Shown here: piece after piece, positions 50,785 to 61,980 of the stretch
How the letters are laid out: each line of letters begins with the position of its first letter
Position numbering within the stretch: the stretch's first letter is position 1
Assembly: GCA_949752795.1 (NCBI GenBank)
Contig: OX457057.1
Span: 105,675,513-105,739,512 of the forward strand
Direction of reading: 5' to 3'
Origin: Hyperoodon ampullatus
Taxonomy: Eukaryota > Chordata > Mammalia > Artiodactyla > Ziphiidae
Length of the DNA: 64,000 nt
The notes under the pieces: model-generated
Told to the model about the DNA's origin: nothing
What the model saw: the letters and a program-made list of their open reading frames with translations, nothing else
Database searches by the model: none
Made by a program: the position numbers and the translations under genes

Positions 50785-50984
50785 CACATAGCACAGGGAG
50801 ATCAACTCGGTGCTTTGTGACCACCTAGAGGGGTGGGATAGGGAGGGTGGGAGGGAGAGAGACACAAGAGGGAAGAGATATGGGAACATATGTATATGTA
50901 TAACTGATTCACTTTGTTATATAGCAGAAACTAACACACCATTGTAAAGCAATTATACTCCAATAAAGATGTAAAAAAAAAAAA
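50785..50984 (+). mobile_element. Short young-looking L1 3' end
   Basis: It contains 'catagcacagggagatcaac', 'gtgaccacctagaggggtgg', 'aactgattcactttgttata' and 'attatactccaataaagatg' followed by a 12-A tail. Only the last about 200 bases of L1 are present. Confidence 0.93.
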
Positions 50985-50994
50985 GGGCTTGATA

Positions 50995-51170
50995 AATCAG
51001 AGAGAATGCTGGACTTGAAATAAGAATCTGTCTTTAAATCTTGGTTCTGCCACTTCCTGGTTCTGTGACCTTGAGTACCTCACTTGACTTCTCTGAGCCT
51101 CAGTGTTCTCACTTATGAACTGGAAACAAAATCACCCTCATATTAAAGTAGGATAGTGCTTGCCATTAAA
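50995..51170 (+). mobile_element. MIR SINE
   Basis: It contains 'gaatgctggacttgaaataa', 'ttggttctgccacttcctgg', 'tgacttctctgagcctcagt' and 'atgaactggaaacaaaatca', in MIR order. Confidence 0.8.
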
Positions 51171-52261
51171 AAGTTCCCCGTACAAATGATTTCTCTCCTC
51201 TCTTTTTTTCTCTCACTCTCTGTCTCTCTTTGTTCTCTTTCTTTTGAGGCTACAGGCTTTTGTAAATTAACCCTCCCACCCTGAGGTGGGATCTCACATC
51301 ACTGGTACCTTGACTTGTAAACCAGCATATTGGAAGCACCATCTGGAGGTTCCTGCAGCCAGCGGAAGGAGGAGAGGCAGTGGCTGGCCTGCCAGAGAGG
51401 TGAGCAAGTGTGTGCACAGAGCACAATCTCACCTAGCGGCCCGCTGAGCCATTCCTTGAAGACCTACATGGGTGTAGACCAAAGTCAAGGCCTACATCAA
51501 GGAAAAGTATTACCACATGTTCCCGCACAGAGACTAAAGGAGAGAGGGATGCTCATGGCAAGGTGGGGAGGAGGGTAGAGGTGGGAGTGAGTAACCAGGG
51601 GAGGAAGGGAGAAAAACAGAAGAGCTGCCAATATAAAGAATTCATTAGAGGAGAGTCATGTTGTGACCTCGAAGATGAAGATGAGTGAAAATTCTTGTAT
51701 AATTTAATACTCTCTGGAAATACACCAAACCACATGCTCTCTGAGCAGGCTGCATCTTTTACCTCATTTCAGGGAAGTCTTAACTCCCGGCTACTCTGCA
51801 TATTGCTTACTTAGTCTGAGCTTTTTTTGGAAACGTGCTGGCAAGTTAGAGGGAGAGGCGGCAGTTAGAGAAGTCTGGCTAACAATCTGTTTGAGGGAGG
51901 GAAGCGTCCTAGCAGAGTGCCACTCGGGCCATCAGGCAGCCTTACCTCTGGGGACAGAAGTGTCATCTGTCGATGTCACTTTCTCCAGCTCGCTCAGGTA
52001 GTCAGATGAGTCCAGTGGCTTTTAAACATTAAAAAAAAAAGTATTAGAAATGTCTTTAAGAACTCTTATGAAGTGATGGCACCCCTTTGGAAGAAAACCA
52101 AACAAACCAAAGATCTGCTTGCAAATCTAATACATTAAAAATATATACATATCTGCTCTGGTTGGAAGTTAGAATGGGGTCCTGGGGCCTTGCCCACAAG
52201 CTTCTCTCCCCTCTGCAGATCAGCCTGGAAGGCTTCACAAAGAAAGTGTGAGCACTGTAGT
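51171..52261. other. Intergenic sequence with no recognised feature
   Basis: A T/C-rich simple region lies near 51191-51245. Open frames at 51250-51735 have no recognisable domain. Confidence 0.45.
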
Positions 52262-52400
52262 TCCAGTCCTACTCCTCCAATGTGTGGATGAGGAAATGGA
52301 GACGCTAGAGATGAAGAAACTTGTTCAGCTCCAGTAATTAACTAGGGGCTGAGTTAGGGTTGAAATCACATTCTTCTGGTACCCATTTCAGTGCATTTTC
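52262..52400 (-). mobile_element. MIR SINE, reverse orientation
   Basis: It contains 'gtggatgaggaaatggagac', 'aacttgttcagctccagtaa' and 'ctgagttagggttgaaatca', a diverged reversed MIR. Confidence 0.6.
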
Positions 52401-52628
52401 CCAGACCTAGACGCATAGTTATTTGCTTTCAGAAGAGAGGTGTTTAAAGTGATCTTGCGTCTAATCAGCTAATACAGATCTAGGAAGGAGTGGGAGATTC
52501 GAGGAACCTGATGCCTTCCCCTCTGCAGAAGCCCTGGGGGAAGCCTCCACACCTGGTTCTCCCTGGGCACAAAATCCACATCTGTTGAAGCAAAATGAAA
52601 TGCTGCAGTCTTAGGCAAGAGTCCCTGG

Positions 52629-52845
52629 GGGCTTCCCTGGTGGCGCAGTGGTTGAGAGTCCGCCCACCGATGCAGGGTATACGGGTTCGTGCCCCGGTCC
52701 GGGAAGATCTCACATGCCGCGGAGTGGCTGGGCCCGTGAGCCATGGCCGCTGAGCCTGCGCGTCCAGAACCTGTGCTCCGCAAAGGGAGAGGCCACAACA
52801 GTGAGAGGCCCGCGTACCGCAAAAAAAAAAAAAAAGAAAAAAAAA
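52629..52845 (+). mobile_element. CHR-2 type SINE, full length, with target-site duplication
   Basis: It runs from GGGCTTCCCTGGTGGCGCAG to 'gaggcccgcgtaccgc' and a long A-rich tail. It is flanked by AAGAGTCCCTGGG (52617-52629) and AAGAGTCCCTAGG (52846-52858). High similarity to the consensus suggests a relatively recent insertion. The overlapping 132-codon reverse frame is not a gene. Confidence 0.96.
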
Positions 52846-53349
52846 AAGAGTCCCTAGGAGTCCCCACAGTCTTAGACGTTCCCTGTCTCTAAGGGACTTG
52901 GACTCTGAAGACCCGCCTCCTCCCAGGAATGCTCTGTGCTCCTGGATATGGGATTTAGACTCTGCAGAAAAACCTCAAATTGCTAGCTTATTGTTTAGAC
53001 AAGCAAATTCATAACAACTTGCTGCATCTCTCAAGTGTGGCAAAGAGGACCAAGCAAAACCTACCTGGGGATTTTGTTGAGTTATAAGTCTCCTTCCTGG
53101 TCACAGAACTATTGGTTTGGCACATTAGTATTTATTAACAGTAAAAAAAAAAAAAAAAAAAAAAAGGTTGTTTGAAGATTCTCGTTGAGCTTCTGATTTC
53201 CCCAAGGCAATAAAGGATCGGGTCCTTTATTTCTCCTTAACCCTGCTGGGTCCCCTGACTCTGGTATGCCCTGAACCATCAAGAAACACTGATGCCTACC
53301 GAAACCATCATGGTTGTGATGAGACTGTGGTACTCACCAAGATTCCATC
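52846..53349. other. Intergenic sequence with an isolated poly-A run
   Basis: A run of about 23 A residues at 53143-53165 has no recognised retroelement upstream of it. The rest is unassigned. Confidence 0.5.
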
Positions 53350-53640
53350 CGCTTCCTCACACTTGCCAAATCCCTTGCATATAGGTGGAGCTGTGAGACT
53401 AGTTCTGACTAATGAAACGTGAGTTGAGATGAAGGCCCAAGTACAGATCTCCAGACTCTCCTTCACTGACACCAGCATTGTCCAGGTGAAGTCCTATCAG
53501 TCTGGAACCTGAGTAATTTTGATAAGCAGGTCCTCCTGCAGTGGACCCATGCTGGACAGGCATCTTGAATGAAACATAAACCTTTGCTGTTTTAAGCCAC
53601 TGAGAGTTCAGGGCTAATTTGCTGTGTAGCATAATCTCGT
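53350..53640 (+). mobile_element. Probable ancient interspersed repeat, family not resolved
   Basis: The phrases 'gactaatgaaacgtgagttg', 'gaaacataaacctttgctgt' and 'tttaagccactgagagttca' recur in mammalian dispersed repeats. I cannot assign the family. Confidence 0.5.
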
Positions 53641-55114
53641 TAATCATGGCTAATATAGAGGAATTTGGGTTGGAAGCAAGGAGGGCCTGAAGATCTGCTC
53701 TGGCAGGAGCGACCCAGAAGACTTCTCTTCAGATCAGGCAGCCCCAGGGTTTCAAGCAGTGGTGCACTGGAGCTGCCTTGCACTGGCTTTGAAAAGCTGA
53801 CTGTGCACACATCTTTTCCCAACTGTGCCATCTGTGACCTTGGTGACTTGTAATGGGCCGTGGTGGGAGTATTTACAACACAGAAATTGGCAACTGCTAC
53901 AAATCATGGCATTTTTTTCCCCTGACAAACTGGCTGTTAAACATTTACCAGCACACCGCTTGTTTCAAGTCTCTACAGAGAGATTCAAGGTGGGAGTAGG
54001 AAATGGACAGGGAGATCTTCAGTAAATAAGAACCCCCTCAGGTCCTTAATTGTTTCACATTTTCTGTAAAGGGAAAATTTGGTAGAGACACGGCCTGCTA
54101 GATATGGTTTTCTCCACATCATATAATAAGTGGTAAAATAAAGTTTATGTCAGCATCAAAATTCTAAGCTCATTTTATTTCAACAGTTATCTTTGCACAG
54201 GGTAGAAACGCCAAAATCATCTTTTACCATTCATTGACAACACATAGCAGGATCCTGTGCCTTTCAGATTTTCAAGTGAAGCAGCTGATAAAGAAGTTTT
54301 TATTATGGCTTTGATAATTACTGGCATGTACCCTGGAGAAGCTTCTCAATTTAGCATTATTATTTCTCCAGCATTCTGTTTTTCTTTTTTTTTTAAATAT
54401 ACTTTCCATGTATTGAATATTTCTTTCTGCCTTCTCACCACTATCCTTCTTCATGAATATAAAACAAACAGATTCAAGTTTGATTTGTTTGGAGTTTGAT
54501 ATTAAATTTCAAAGCCTAATGAATTATCATTTTGTTAAATGATATTTAGCATAACTGCTTGACTGCTCCAAGTATGAAGAATTTAATTCCTTAACATATT
54601 ACCTAAAATTTCATGTACAGAAATAAGTACCACCTAAAGAACCTCCTTGCCTTGACTGCCCACTCATGATAATCCCCACTCCTTACAATGTTCATGGCTC
54701 TAAGAACTTTATAGAGGAGGTGTTCAAGAGATTGAACGCCATCCTTCCTCTCTTCTTCAGAAGTTGAGGGAAAGGTCTTGCTTAGTAAGTTACATAGTAT
54801 CGCAAATTAGTAAACACTCTTCTTTCTAGTTGCATTTCTACTTATTCTTTCTAGCATTTTCCCAGTTGTTCAACTGTGAAATGTGGGTGGTTTGGAGGGG
54901 GGAGGCTAACTTACTGACTTAAGAAAAATATCTCATGAAAACTTGATTTTATCTTATAAGGAGTTATAAAATCATTTTGAGCACCATATTACATTATTTG
55001 GCTTGAATATTAAATGTCATTGGTGAATAGCTTATGCTTCACTTCACTGACAACTCATATCTGCCAAAAATAAAATAGTAGAATACTTTTCCAGCTTATA
55101 TCATTCTGAGAAAC
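53641..55114. other. Intergenic sequence with no recognised feature
   Basis: AT-rich in its second half. Open frames at 53640-54025 and 54257-54499 show no recognisable domain. Confidence 0.45.
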
Positions 55115-55230
55115 AGTCTTGCCCTAAGTTTCTTGACCTCAACTTCTTCATTTGTAAAATGAGGGGTTCAACCTGATGATTTATGGGGTCCCTCTCAAGT
55201 GAAATTTTCTTTGATTCTATAGGTATGCTG
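55115..55230 (+). mobile_element. Ancient MIR-like SINE fragment
   Basis: It contains 'cttgacctcaacttcttcat', 'ttgtaaaatgaggggttcaa' and 'cctgatgatttatggggtcc', related to the copy at 3850-3985. Confidence 0.5.
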
Positions 55231-55257
55231 TCATATCAAAGACATACAGGGCTGAAA

Positions 55258-56430
55258 GTATATTCATTTATGCAAAGCCCATTAATTGCCTACTATTGTC
55301 AAGCGCTATGAAAAGGAAAGTTATACAAGGTCCCTGCTCTCAAAGCACTCACAGCTTAATGGGGAAGAAAAACAAGTAAAAAGCAATTACAATATAGCAG
55401 AATAAATGTTACAGTAGTGGGGGAATAGTGGATGCACAAGGAGAAAACAGGAGAGGCACCTAATCCATTTTGAGGAAAGAAGACAGTATGGATGAGGAAG
55501 AAAGTGGCATTAAGTGTACGTAGGGCTGGAACTAGGGTGAGGCAAGAAAGTCACCTATGGTGTAAAATTGAAGCAGGTGCCCACTCTTGGGGTCATGCAC
55601 GTGTACTCTTAGTCCCGTGCCCTGAGTATGAAATGTGACAGTATGCTTGAGTTTAGCCATTAGAAGCTATTCCAGGCAAAGAGAACAGCGTGTGCAAAGG
55701 CTTAGGAGCAAGAGACAGAAATATAGGAAACTGCAAATGCCTTAGTATGTCTGGATATGGGAGTAGAGTCATAGGTGTAAGAGTTATAGATGTGAAAGAT
55801 GAGAGGTAAACAGGGCCAGCCCATGAAGTATCTTGTATTGATAGAATATGTTAAGGTATTTGAACTTTCTTCTTAGGTTAATAGATATCCATCAGGGAAT
55901 TTTTTTAAAAAGGTTTAATATGACTAGGCATGCTTTTGAGAATATTCTCTTTGGCAGCAGTGTGGAAACAAGGATGGAGAATTAGATAGGGCAAAAGACT
56001 GGGGGGCAGACAGACCAACTGGACGGTGGTGGAGGTGGGGATGGAGAGAAGTAAACCAAGCAGCTTCTAGAGGTGCTTACGAGTAAGAGCCACCTGGAAC
56101 TGATGACTGACTGAACAAGTTGTGTGTCGAGAGAGGGAGAGAAATAGGATGCTCAGAGTTCCTGGTTTGAGAAAGTGAGTGGAAAATGGTGCTGGCCACT
56201 GAAATATGGAGCACACCAGAATGAACTGGGTTGAGAGGGAAGGTGATGAGCTCAGGCTTTGACTTGTGGGGTTTGACATCTGAGGGGAGATTAAGAGGTT
56301 AGGTGGTTGCTGTATGGGTTGGCACTCAGCAGAGAGACATGGGTGTGAATATGGATTGGTCAGTCATTTGCTCATAAGTGATAAGGAGAGCAATGGGAAT
56401 GGATGAAATTGCCCAGGGAGGGAAGGTAGT
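55258..56430 (-). mobile_element. Long L2 copy, reverse orientation
   Basis: In order: 'agcccattaattgcctacta', 'ctcaaagcactcacagctta', 'attccaggcaaagagaacag', 'gtgcaaaggcttaggagcaa', 'ggatggagaattagataggg', 'atgagctcaggctttgactt' and 'ggatgaaattgcccagggag'. This is over 1 kb collinear with the reversed L2 3' half. A segment at about 55520-55650 does not fit and may be a later insertion. Confidence 0.75.
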
Positions 56431-57290
56431 GAGAAAATAAGGCCTCGCGGGTATTGAGACCTCCCTGCCACCCTTCAGTAAAATTACAAAATATCGATAA
56501 AAGCACATCTTCAGAGCCATCATTGGGATGTGAGAGAGGACAGGATACGTAAGCAGCTGTGTTGCTCTTCCCTTGCTGCAATGGATTTCCAAAACCACTA
56601 AGAAATTTGTGTTAGTTTGTGGATACAGAGACTGTTAGCTGCAGCTGGTGATTCTGTGCTCTCCCTGCAAAGAAGGAGCACGGGGTCCCTCTCTGCCTTG
56701 TGGTTCTGGAGAGCACAGCACTGCTCAGTCCTGAGGAGAGGGGGGAAATCGGGAAGATTTAAATTTCTCTTTCCCTCTAAGTTGCAACAGCACAAAATTA
56801 GTGACTTTTTTGGATGTCCCCGTCGAAATGTTCACACTTGAGAGAAAACTGCTCTCTCCAGGAAGTAAGTAATAAATCTCTCTCACCAATGGAAGTCGCT
56901 ACATCCTGAAACAACACTCTTCAGATGAAAAGGAGAAAAAAATAAAACATTCCTTCCCACCATGAAACCCTCTTTCTCCAAACATGTATCCATCGGACTA
57001 TATAGAGCACCATTATGCAGACATCTCAGACTTCTTCAGGACTTGCCCAGAAACATAATTGGCTGTGACCAAATGACCATGGCAAACTGCCCAGAGTGTG
57101 AAAATGTTTAGTCAGGGTCATGGCTGGAGGGGCTCTGCTGGGTTAGGCAGGTTGAATGAGCAAACCAGGCCAAGCATACGCAGATGCGGCCAACATTTAA
57201 CATGAAAAGAGAGTGGTTGGGGCGGGGAAGTGGAGGGAGATATTTGGACCCGTGCCCTTTAAATCATTTATACATCTTCATTTTGCAGGC
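56431..57290. other. Intergenic sequence with no recognised feature
   Basis: Open frames at 56326-56841 on both strands have no domain I recognise. No repeat was assigned. Confidence 0.45.
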
Positions 57291-57337
<47 letters not shown>

Positions 57338-57341
57338 GAGA
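57291..57341 (+). repeat. (TG)10(AG)n compound microsatellite
   Basis: Ten TG units (57291-57310) lead into an AG/GAGG run to 57341. It is likely polymorphic. Confidence 0.97.
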
Positions 57342-57954
57342 AATGCCTGAGTGTGTTGCTTCTTATCCTTTACCTGTGTTTTGCCCTTATTATCAGGCTT
57401 TCTAAAATTTCCCCTCCCTCTCGCCTTGCTTCTTTCACATCCATCTTCCAAACTGTTGCCAGAATGAAATGGCCCCCAGAACCTGTTCCAGACTTTGCCA
57501 GGGCTCCCCTGATCCTAGCACTGTGAGTATATATACCCTGACTGCAGAAGAGAGGACATGCCTGACTCTCAGGGGACTTGGGGCAATTCTCCCAGAAAGG
57601 GTAAATCTCACTTTTAATTTAAAACTTCAATGGAACTTTTTTGATTCATTCCATAATATACTCATGTTTGTTTTAATAAAAAGTATTGTTTTAACCTACT
57701 TATCATTGAGGAAAAAATAATGCTCCCCAGGAAGATGCACCACTTTGTCCCTAAAGAAACATTGCCCTGGGGGAACCAGTCTCAGCTCCTATCCAGGGCT
57801 CCTTCAACTGGCCTCCCTCTACTTGAAATTCTACAAATTAACCTAAAGCAAGTTCCTACATGGACGTGTGGCGAGGTATTTATTTTCTGATCAATTGTGT
57901 CTATTAACATACATCTGATTTATAGATGAAATCGTTCTGCTTGATATTAACATG
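57342..57954. other. Intergenic sequence with no recognised feature
   Basis: No repeat or coding signature was recognised. Confidence 0.45.
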
Positions 57955-58150
57955 GTGTAGCACAGAAGTTAGGAGAGAGCTAAGCGGTTCTAACCTTGAT
58001 CCCTTGTTCTGTCATTTGCCAAGTATACAACCTCATGGAGCCTCAGTTTCCTCATCTGTAAGAGGGGCATTATAGTGACAATTAACGCCCAAGGTTGCTG
58101 TGAGGATTCAACGGGAGGTCTGTAAAGTATTGTGCATATGCCTGTGTTGA
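57955..58150 (+). mobile_element. MIR SINE
   Basis: It contains 'tggtgtagcacagaagttag', 'gcctcagtttcctcatctgt', 'aagaggggcattatagtgac' and 'aaggttgctgtgaggattca', in MIR order. Confidence 0.83.
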
Positions 58151-58724
58151 CTTAAGAAGAATGCACAATGTGAGAGTTGCGAGTTAAGTTTTATCTGGTG
58201 CAAAATGAGGACTGCAGCCCGGGAGACAGCATCCCAGATAGCTCTGAGAAACTGCTCCAAAGAGGCAGGGGGGAAGGTCAGTATATATGTGATTTTGGTG
58301 AAGGGGGAATATATGCAATCAGCACTTATTTTTTACAGAAGTTTTCTGCTAGTCTCGTGCAGGTAACTGCTAGTCACGAGGAGCGGACATCACCAGGAAG
58401 GATTTTAGTGCTTTTCTAGATATGAGAAGACACAAGAATTTGGCTCATAAAATCAGCTCCTGAAAATATCTAACTATCTGAAGACCTGTTCTGCCAGTTT
58501 TTCTCAGAGCACAGGATGCCTCATTTCTGGTCTCCACCCTGAACTCCTTTCAGGGGGTGTTGAAAGTCAGCAGCTGCAGCAGCACATGATTTAATCCTTG
58601 TAGAGGTAGACAGCAAGTGCCAATGGAAAATGCCAATTTGTAGTTGACACCTGTCACAGAGTAAGAGTTCAATACATAGGAACAACTTTGCCATGGAAAT
58701 AATTTTAGAGGTAATTCAGATACA
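58151..58724. other. Intergenic sequence with no recognised feature
   Basis: The open frame at 58177-58419 (80 codons) resembles nothing I recognise. Confidence 0.45.
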
Positions 58725-59033
58725 CAGTCTGCTCTCTATATCTTAAGGTATCATATCCACGGATTCAACCAACTTTGGATCAAAAATATTTGGAAAAGTC
58801 CAGAAAGTTCCCAAAAAACAAAGCTTGGATTTACTCCACATCAGCTCTATTTACCTAACATTTACACTGTATTAGGTTCCATAAGTAATCGAGGGAGGAT
58901 TTAAAGTATACGGGAGGGTGTGGGTGGGTTATATACAAACACGACATTTTATAACATGGACCTGAGCATCTGAGAGTTTTGGTATCCGTGGGGGGTCTTG
59001 GAACGAATCTCTCTGGATACAGAGGGAGGACTG
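58725..59033. mobile_element. MER2/Tigger-type DNA transposon (non-autonomous)
   Basis: It begins CAGTCTGCTCTC and ends GAGGGAGGACTG followed by TA, as inverted termini. Internal 'atccacggattcaaccaact', 'ttggatcaaaaatatttgga' and 'ttttggtatccgtggggggt' match the MER2 group of TcMar-Tigger elements. No transposase frame is present. Confidence 0.85.
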
Positions 59034-60475
59034 TAGTTACAGGCACTAAATGATCACAGAGAGATACAATTGGTTTGATTATATTAGACAATTTGCAGGA
59101 ATGAAACAATTTTAAAAAGGCTACTTTGCATTGTGCTAGTGGACACTTCAAGACTACTAAGACTTAAGAATATGAAATAAGAAAGGATTTACGTACTCGT
59201 TATAAGTATGTTTTTAAGAAGTTATAGAACATATCACTTTTTTTGTTATGTTCAATTCTGGTGAGCACACTATTTTGACATTCTGTGTAATATAGTTTAT
59301 TGTACTAATATGTCTTTCCCCAGAGCAGAAATATCTCAAAAACTTAAGCAAAGAATATAAATAAATAAGAACATCTGGTAGAGGAACTGAAGCAGATGTG
59401 AAGATTGAGGTACATCAAAGAAAAGCTCGTTATTATCTTAGTGACTGACTAGTCCTGCATAATATAAACAACTTACAGAAATGGAAATTAATGGTCCAGA
59501 GGTGTCAGCTCATATAAAATATATCCTCAAAGCAAGAAATCTTATTTAAACAATAACTGATTACAGTGTATGTAGTTAGTGCTCAGATTGATAAAGGGCA
59601 TCAATAGAAAATACATTTAAGACACAGAAATACCAAATGTCTGGTTCTGTATACAGGAAAATGGTTTCCTTAAATGTGGAAATAAAAGCATCTCTCTGAG
59701 ATTTTCTCACACAGCACTGCACATGCTGGATAGATTACTGTTCCTGAATTGATAGGTTACACGTGGTGATTAACTGACACATTTAATGCTATTGTGTACA
59801 CACAACTATGTATCTGTGGAACTGCAGAGTGAGAATGATCATGCAACATGCCACTTTTTAATTCAGGAAGCAGTGGAATGGCCTTATGCCCAGAGTGATT
59901 CTGTCTGATGTCATGTAAGACAGAGTCAAAGACCTTCAAGTCTGAGGTCAGGAAAGTGGACAGAATAATAACAGGACTTCAGATGTATTGAGGGAAAATC
60001 CAAATATATGAGTTTTCTTTGACATACTGCAGAGAGGAAAGGATAGTGTGCCCACTGTTGTGAGTAGTTTCTCTAACATCTTATTGACTTTTATAGATTC
60101 TTTCTGAAATCTTCATAAGCAAGTTATGCACCAAATACAAGGTGTGATGTCTTTCCTCTGATGATTTTAAAGGTGACAAAAGGTCCAAACCCTGAACTTT
60201 GGATAGGTGGGAAATTACCTTCAAATGCACTGAGTCTTCACTGCAGAGGAAAGATAAAAGCCAGCCCTTCAAACGTGAATCTTGCAAGTTCAGTGTCATA
60301 GAGTTAGCAGTAGAGTCTAAAACTCCTTCTTCAAATGTCACAATCTGAATGTGAAGGCTAAGCACAGTCCTAGGAAGTATTAGATCATATAGTTGTAATC
60401 CAAATAAACTTGGGTACCCAGAGGAACTGTGCAATATCCCTAAGTGCCACAAAGACTCCGTAAAACACTGAAATA
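59034..60475. other. Intergenic sequence with no recognised feature
   Basis: About 1.4 kb without a repeat I can name. The minus-strand frame at 60081-60452 (123 codons) has no recognisable domain. Confidence 0.45.
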
Positions 60476-60829
60476 GGGCTTCCCTTGTGGCGCAGTGGTT
60501 GAGAATCCGCCTGCCAATGCAGGGGACACGGGTTCAATCCCTGGTCTGGGAAGATCCCACATGCCGTGGAACAACTAAGCCCGTGCGCCACAACTACTGA
60601 GCCTGCATGCCGCAACTACTGAAGCCCACGTGCCTAGAGCCTGTGCTCAGCAACAAGAGAAGCCACTGCAATGAGAAGCCCGTGCACAGCAACTAAGAGG
60701 AGCCCCCGCTTACCGCAACTATAGAAAGCCCACGTGCAGCAAAGACCCAACGCAGCCAAAACTAACTAAATAAAATAAACAAATTTATTTTAAAAAAAGA
60801 CGTTGTTACTCTTATTATAAAAAAATAAA
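60476..60829 (+). mobile_element. CHR-1 type SINE with extended tail and target-site duplication
   Basis: The full-length body runs from GGGCTTCCCTTGTGGCGCAG to 'caacgcagccaaaactaact' and an A/T-rich tail ending near 60798. A further about 30 bases (including 'gacgttgttactcttattat' and a second A-rich run) lie before the likely duplication AAACATTGAAATA (60830-60842). Its partner is AAACACTGAAATA (60463-60475). Confidence 0.93.
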
Positions 60830-61659
60830 AAACATTGAAATATAGCAGGAGGCTTCTACTGAAGATTTCTTGAACAGGTAGCAAAGGAGAGTTTTTTAAA
60901 TTCAGAAAACTTCCTAAAATCTCCTTTACTTATCTCTATCAAACTCTAGACCAGCTGGCTCTCCTATTTAATTCATCACCAGCCCCTCTTTCTCACCCTC
61001 TTTTTCCCACTTTCTGGATCTTTCCTTCTGTTCTCAGGGTATAATAATGTTTTTCTTATTTATGTAGCGTGACCCATAGCATCTTTCTGCTTTTTAAGTT
61101 CCGTTGTGACTGTGCTCAGCACAGTTAGGGCTCAACAGTCAAGCAATGCAGTTAACGATCTTCCCAGGAAGGGAAGGAAAATAGTGTCCATACCGAGGGT
61201 TTTTTGTGTTCATCTACAACATTAAAATGTCACTTAATAAAACAACAGAAGAAATGCCACAAGATCCTATACAATAAGTGCCAAATGGGTGGCCTAGGCA
61301 GGCAGCAAGAGATTTAATTCTTCATTTTCATCCAGGGTGATCAAGAAAGAATTGATGGGCAAGGTGAACAGGAAGTGGGTTGAGCCTGGACTGGGAAAGA
61401 GAAAAGACCTAAAGGATTCTTTAGGTAATCAAATATTTTAAGCATATATACTCAACATTATGCATGTAAGTTCCTTGAAGGCAGAGGAATTTGAAAAATT
61501 CTTGACACATACAGTAGCAGAAAATAAATATTTGTCAAACGAATATAATCTGCATTTGTGGAACGGATATAGTATGTGAAATAAATTGTATGTATATGTT
61601 TATGGAATGTGTAATTTCAATATAAACTTAAGGAAGACCTTAATCCTTCTGAGATACTC
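60830..61659. other. Intergenic sequence with no recognised feature
   Basis: No repeat or coding signature was assigned. Confidence 0.45.
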
Positions 61660-61980
61660 TCTAGAGCAGTGTTTTCCACACTTTTTGGACTACCACCACA
61701 AGAAATGCATTTTAAATTTGTACATATAGTCTATGCATGTGCATGCATGCACACCCATATACATGTGCATGCATGCACACTCATATACATGTGCACACAC
61801 AGGTATGCACACAAGGTGAAAGTTTTATAAAGTACGCTTACCTTTATATTGTGATGCACTGCTAATTTCTATCTATTCAGTTTGTGGAAAACAATGCTGA
61901 TCCCAGACCCACTGAATAGATTTCACAGCCTCTAATGACTGGAGACAGGCATTTTAAAAAATAAACTGCTCTGGAATAGA
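61660..61980 (+). mobile_element. Possible hAT-type DNA transposon remnant
   Basis: It opens 'ctagagcagtgttttccaca' with 'aagaaatgcattttaaattt' soon after, as in dispersed elements starting CAGTGTTTCCCAAAC. It carries the 26-base tandem repeat noted separately. The family is not resolved. Confidence 0.4.
61739..61790 (+). repeat. 26-bp tandem duplication, alternating purine-pyrimidine
   Basis: Two copies (61739-61764 and 61765-61790) of a unit starting GTGCATGCATGCACAC differ at one base. A six-base start of a third copy follows. Confidence 0.93.

Noticed and set aside
52469..52867. 132-codon minus-strand open frame
   Set aside because: It is mostly a reversed CHR-2 SINE plus its poly-A/T tail. 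Near-identical 'proteins' arise from the SINEs at 5343, 12362 and 23499.
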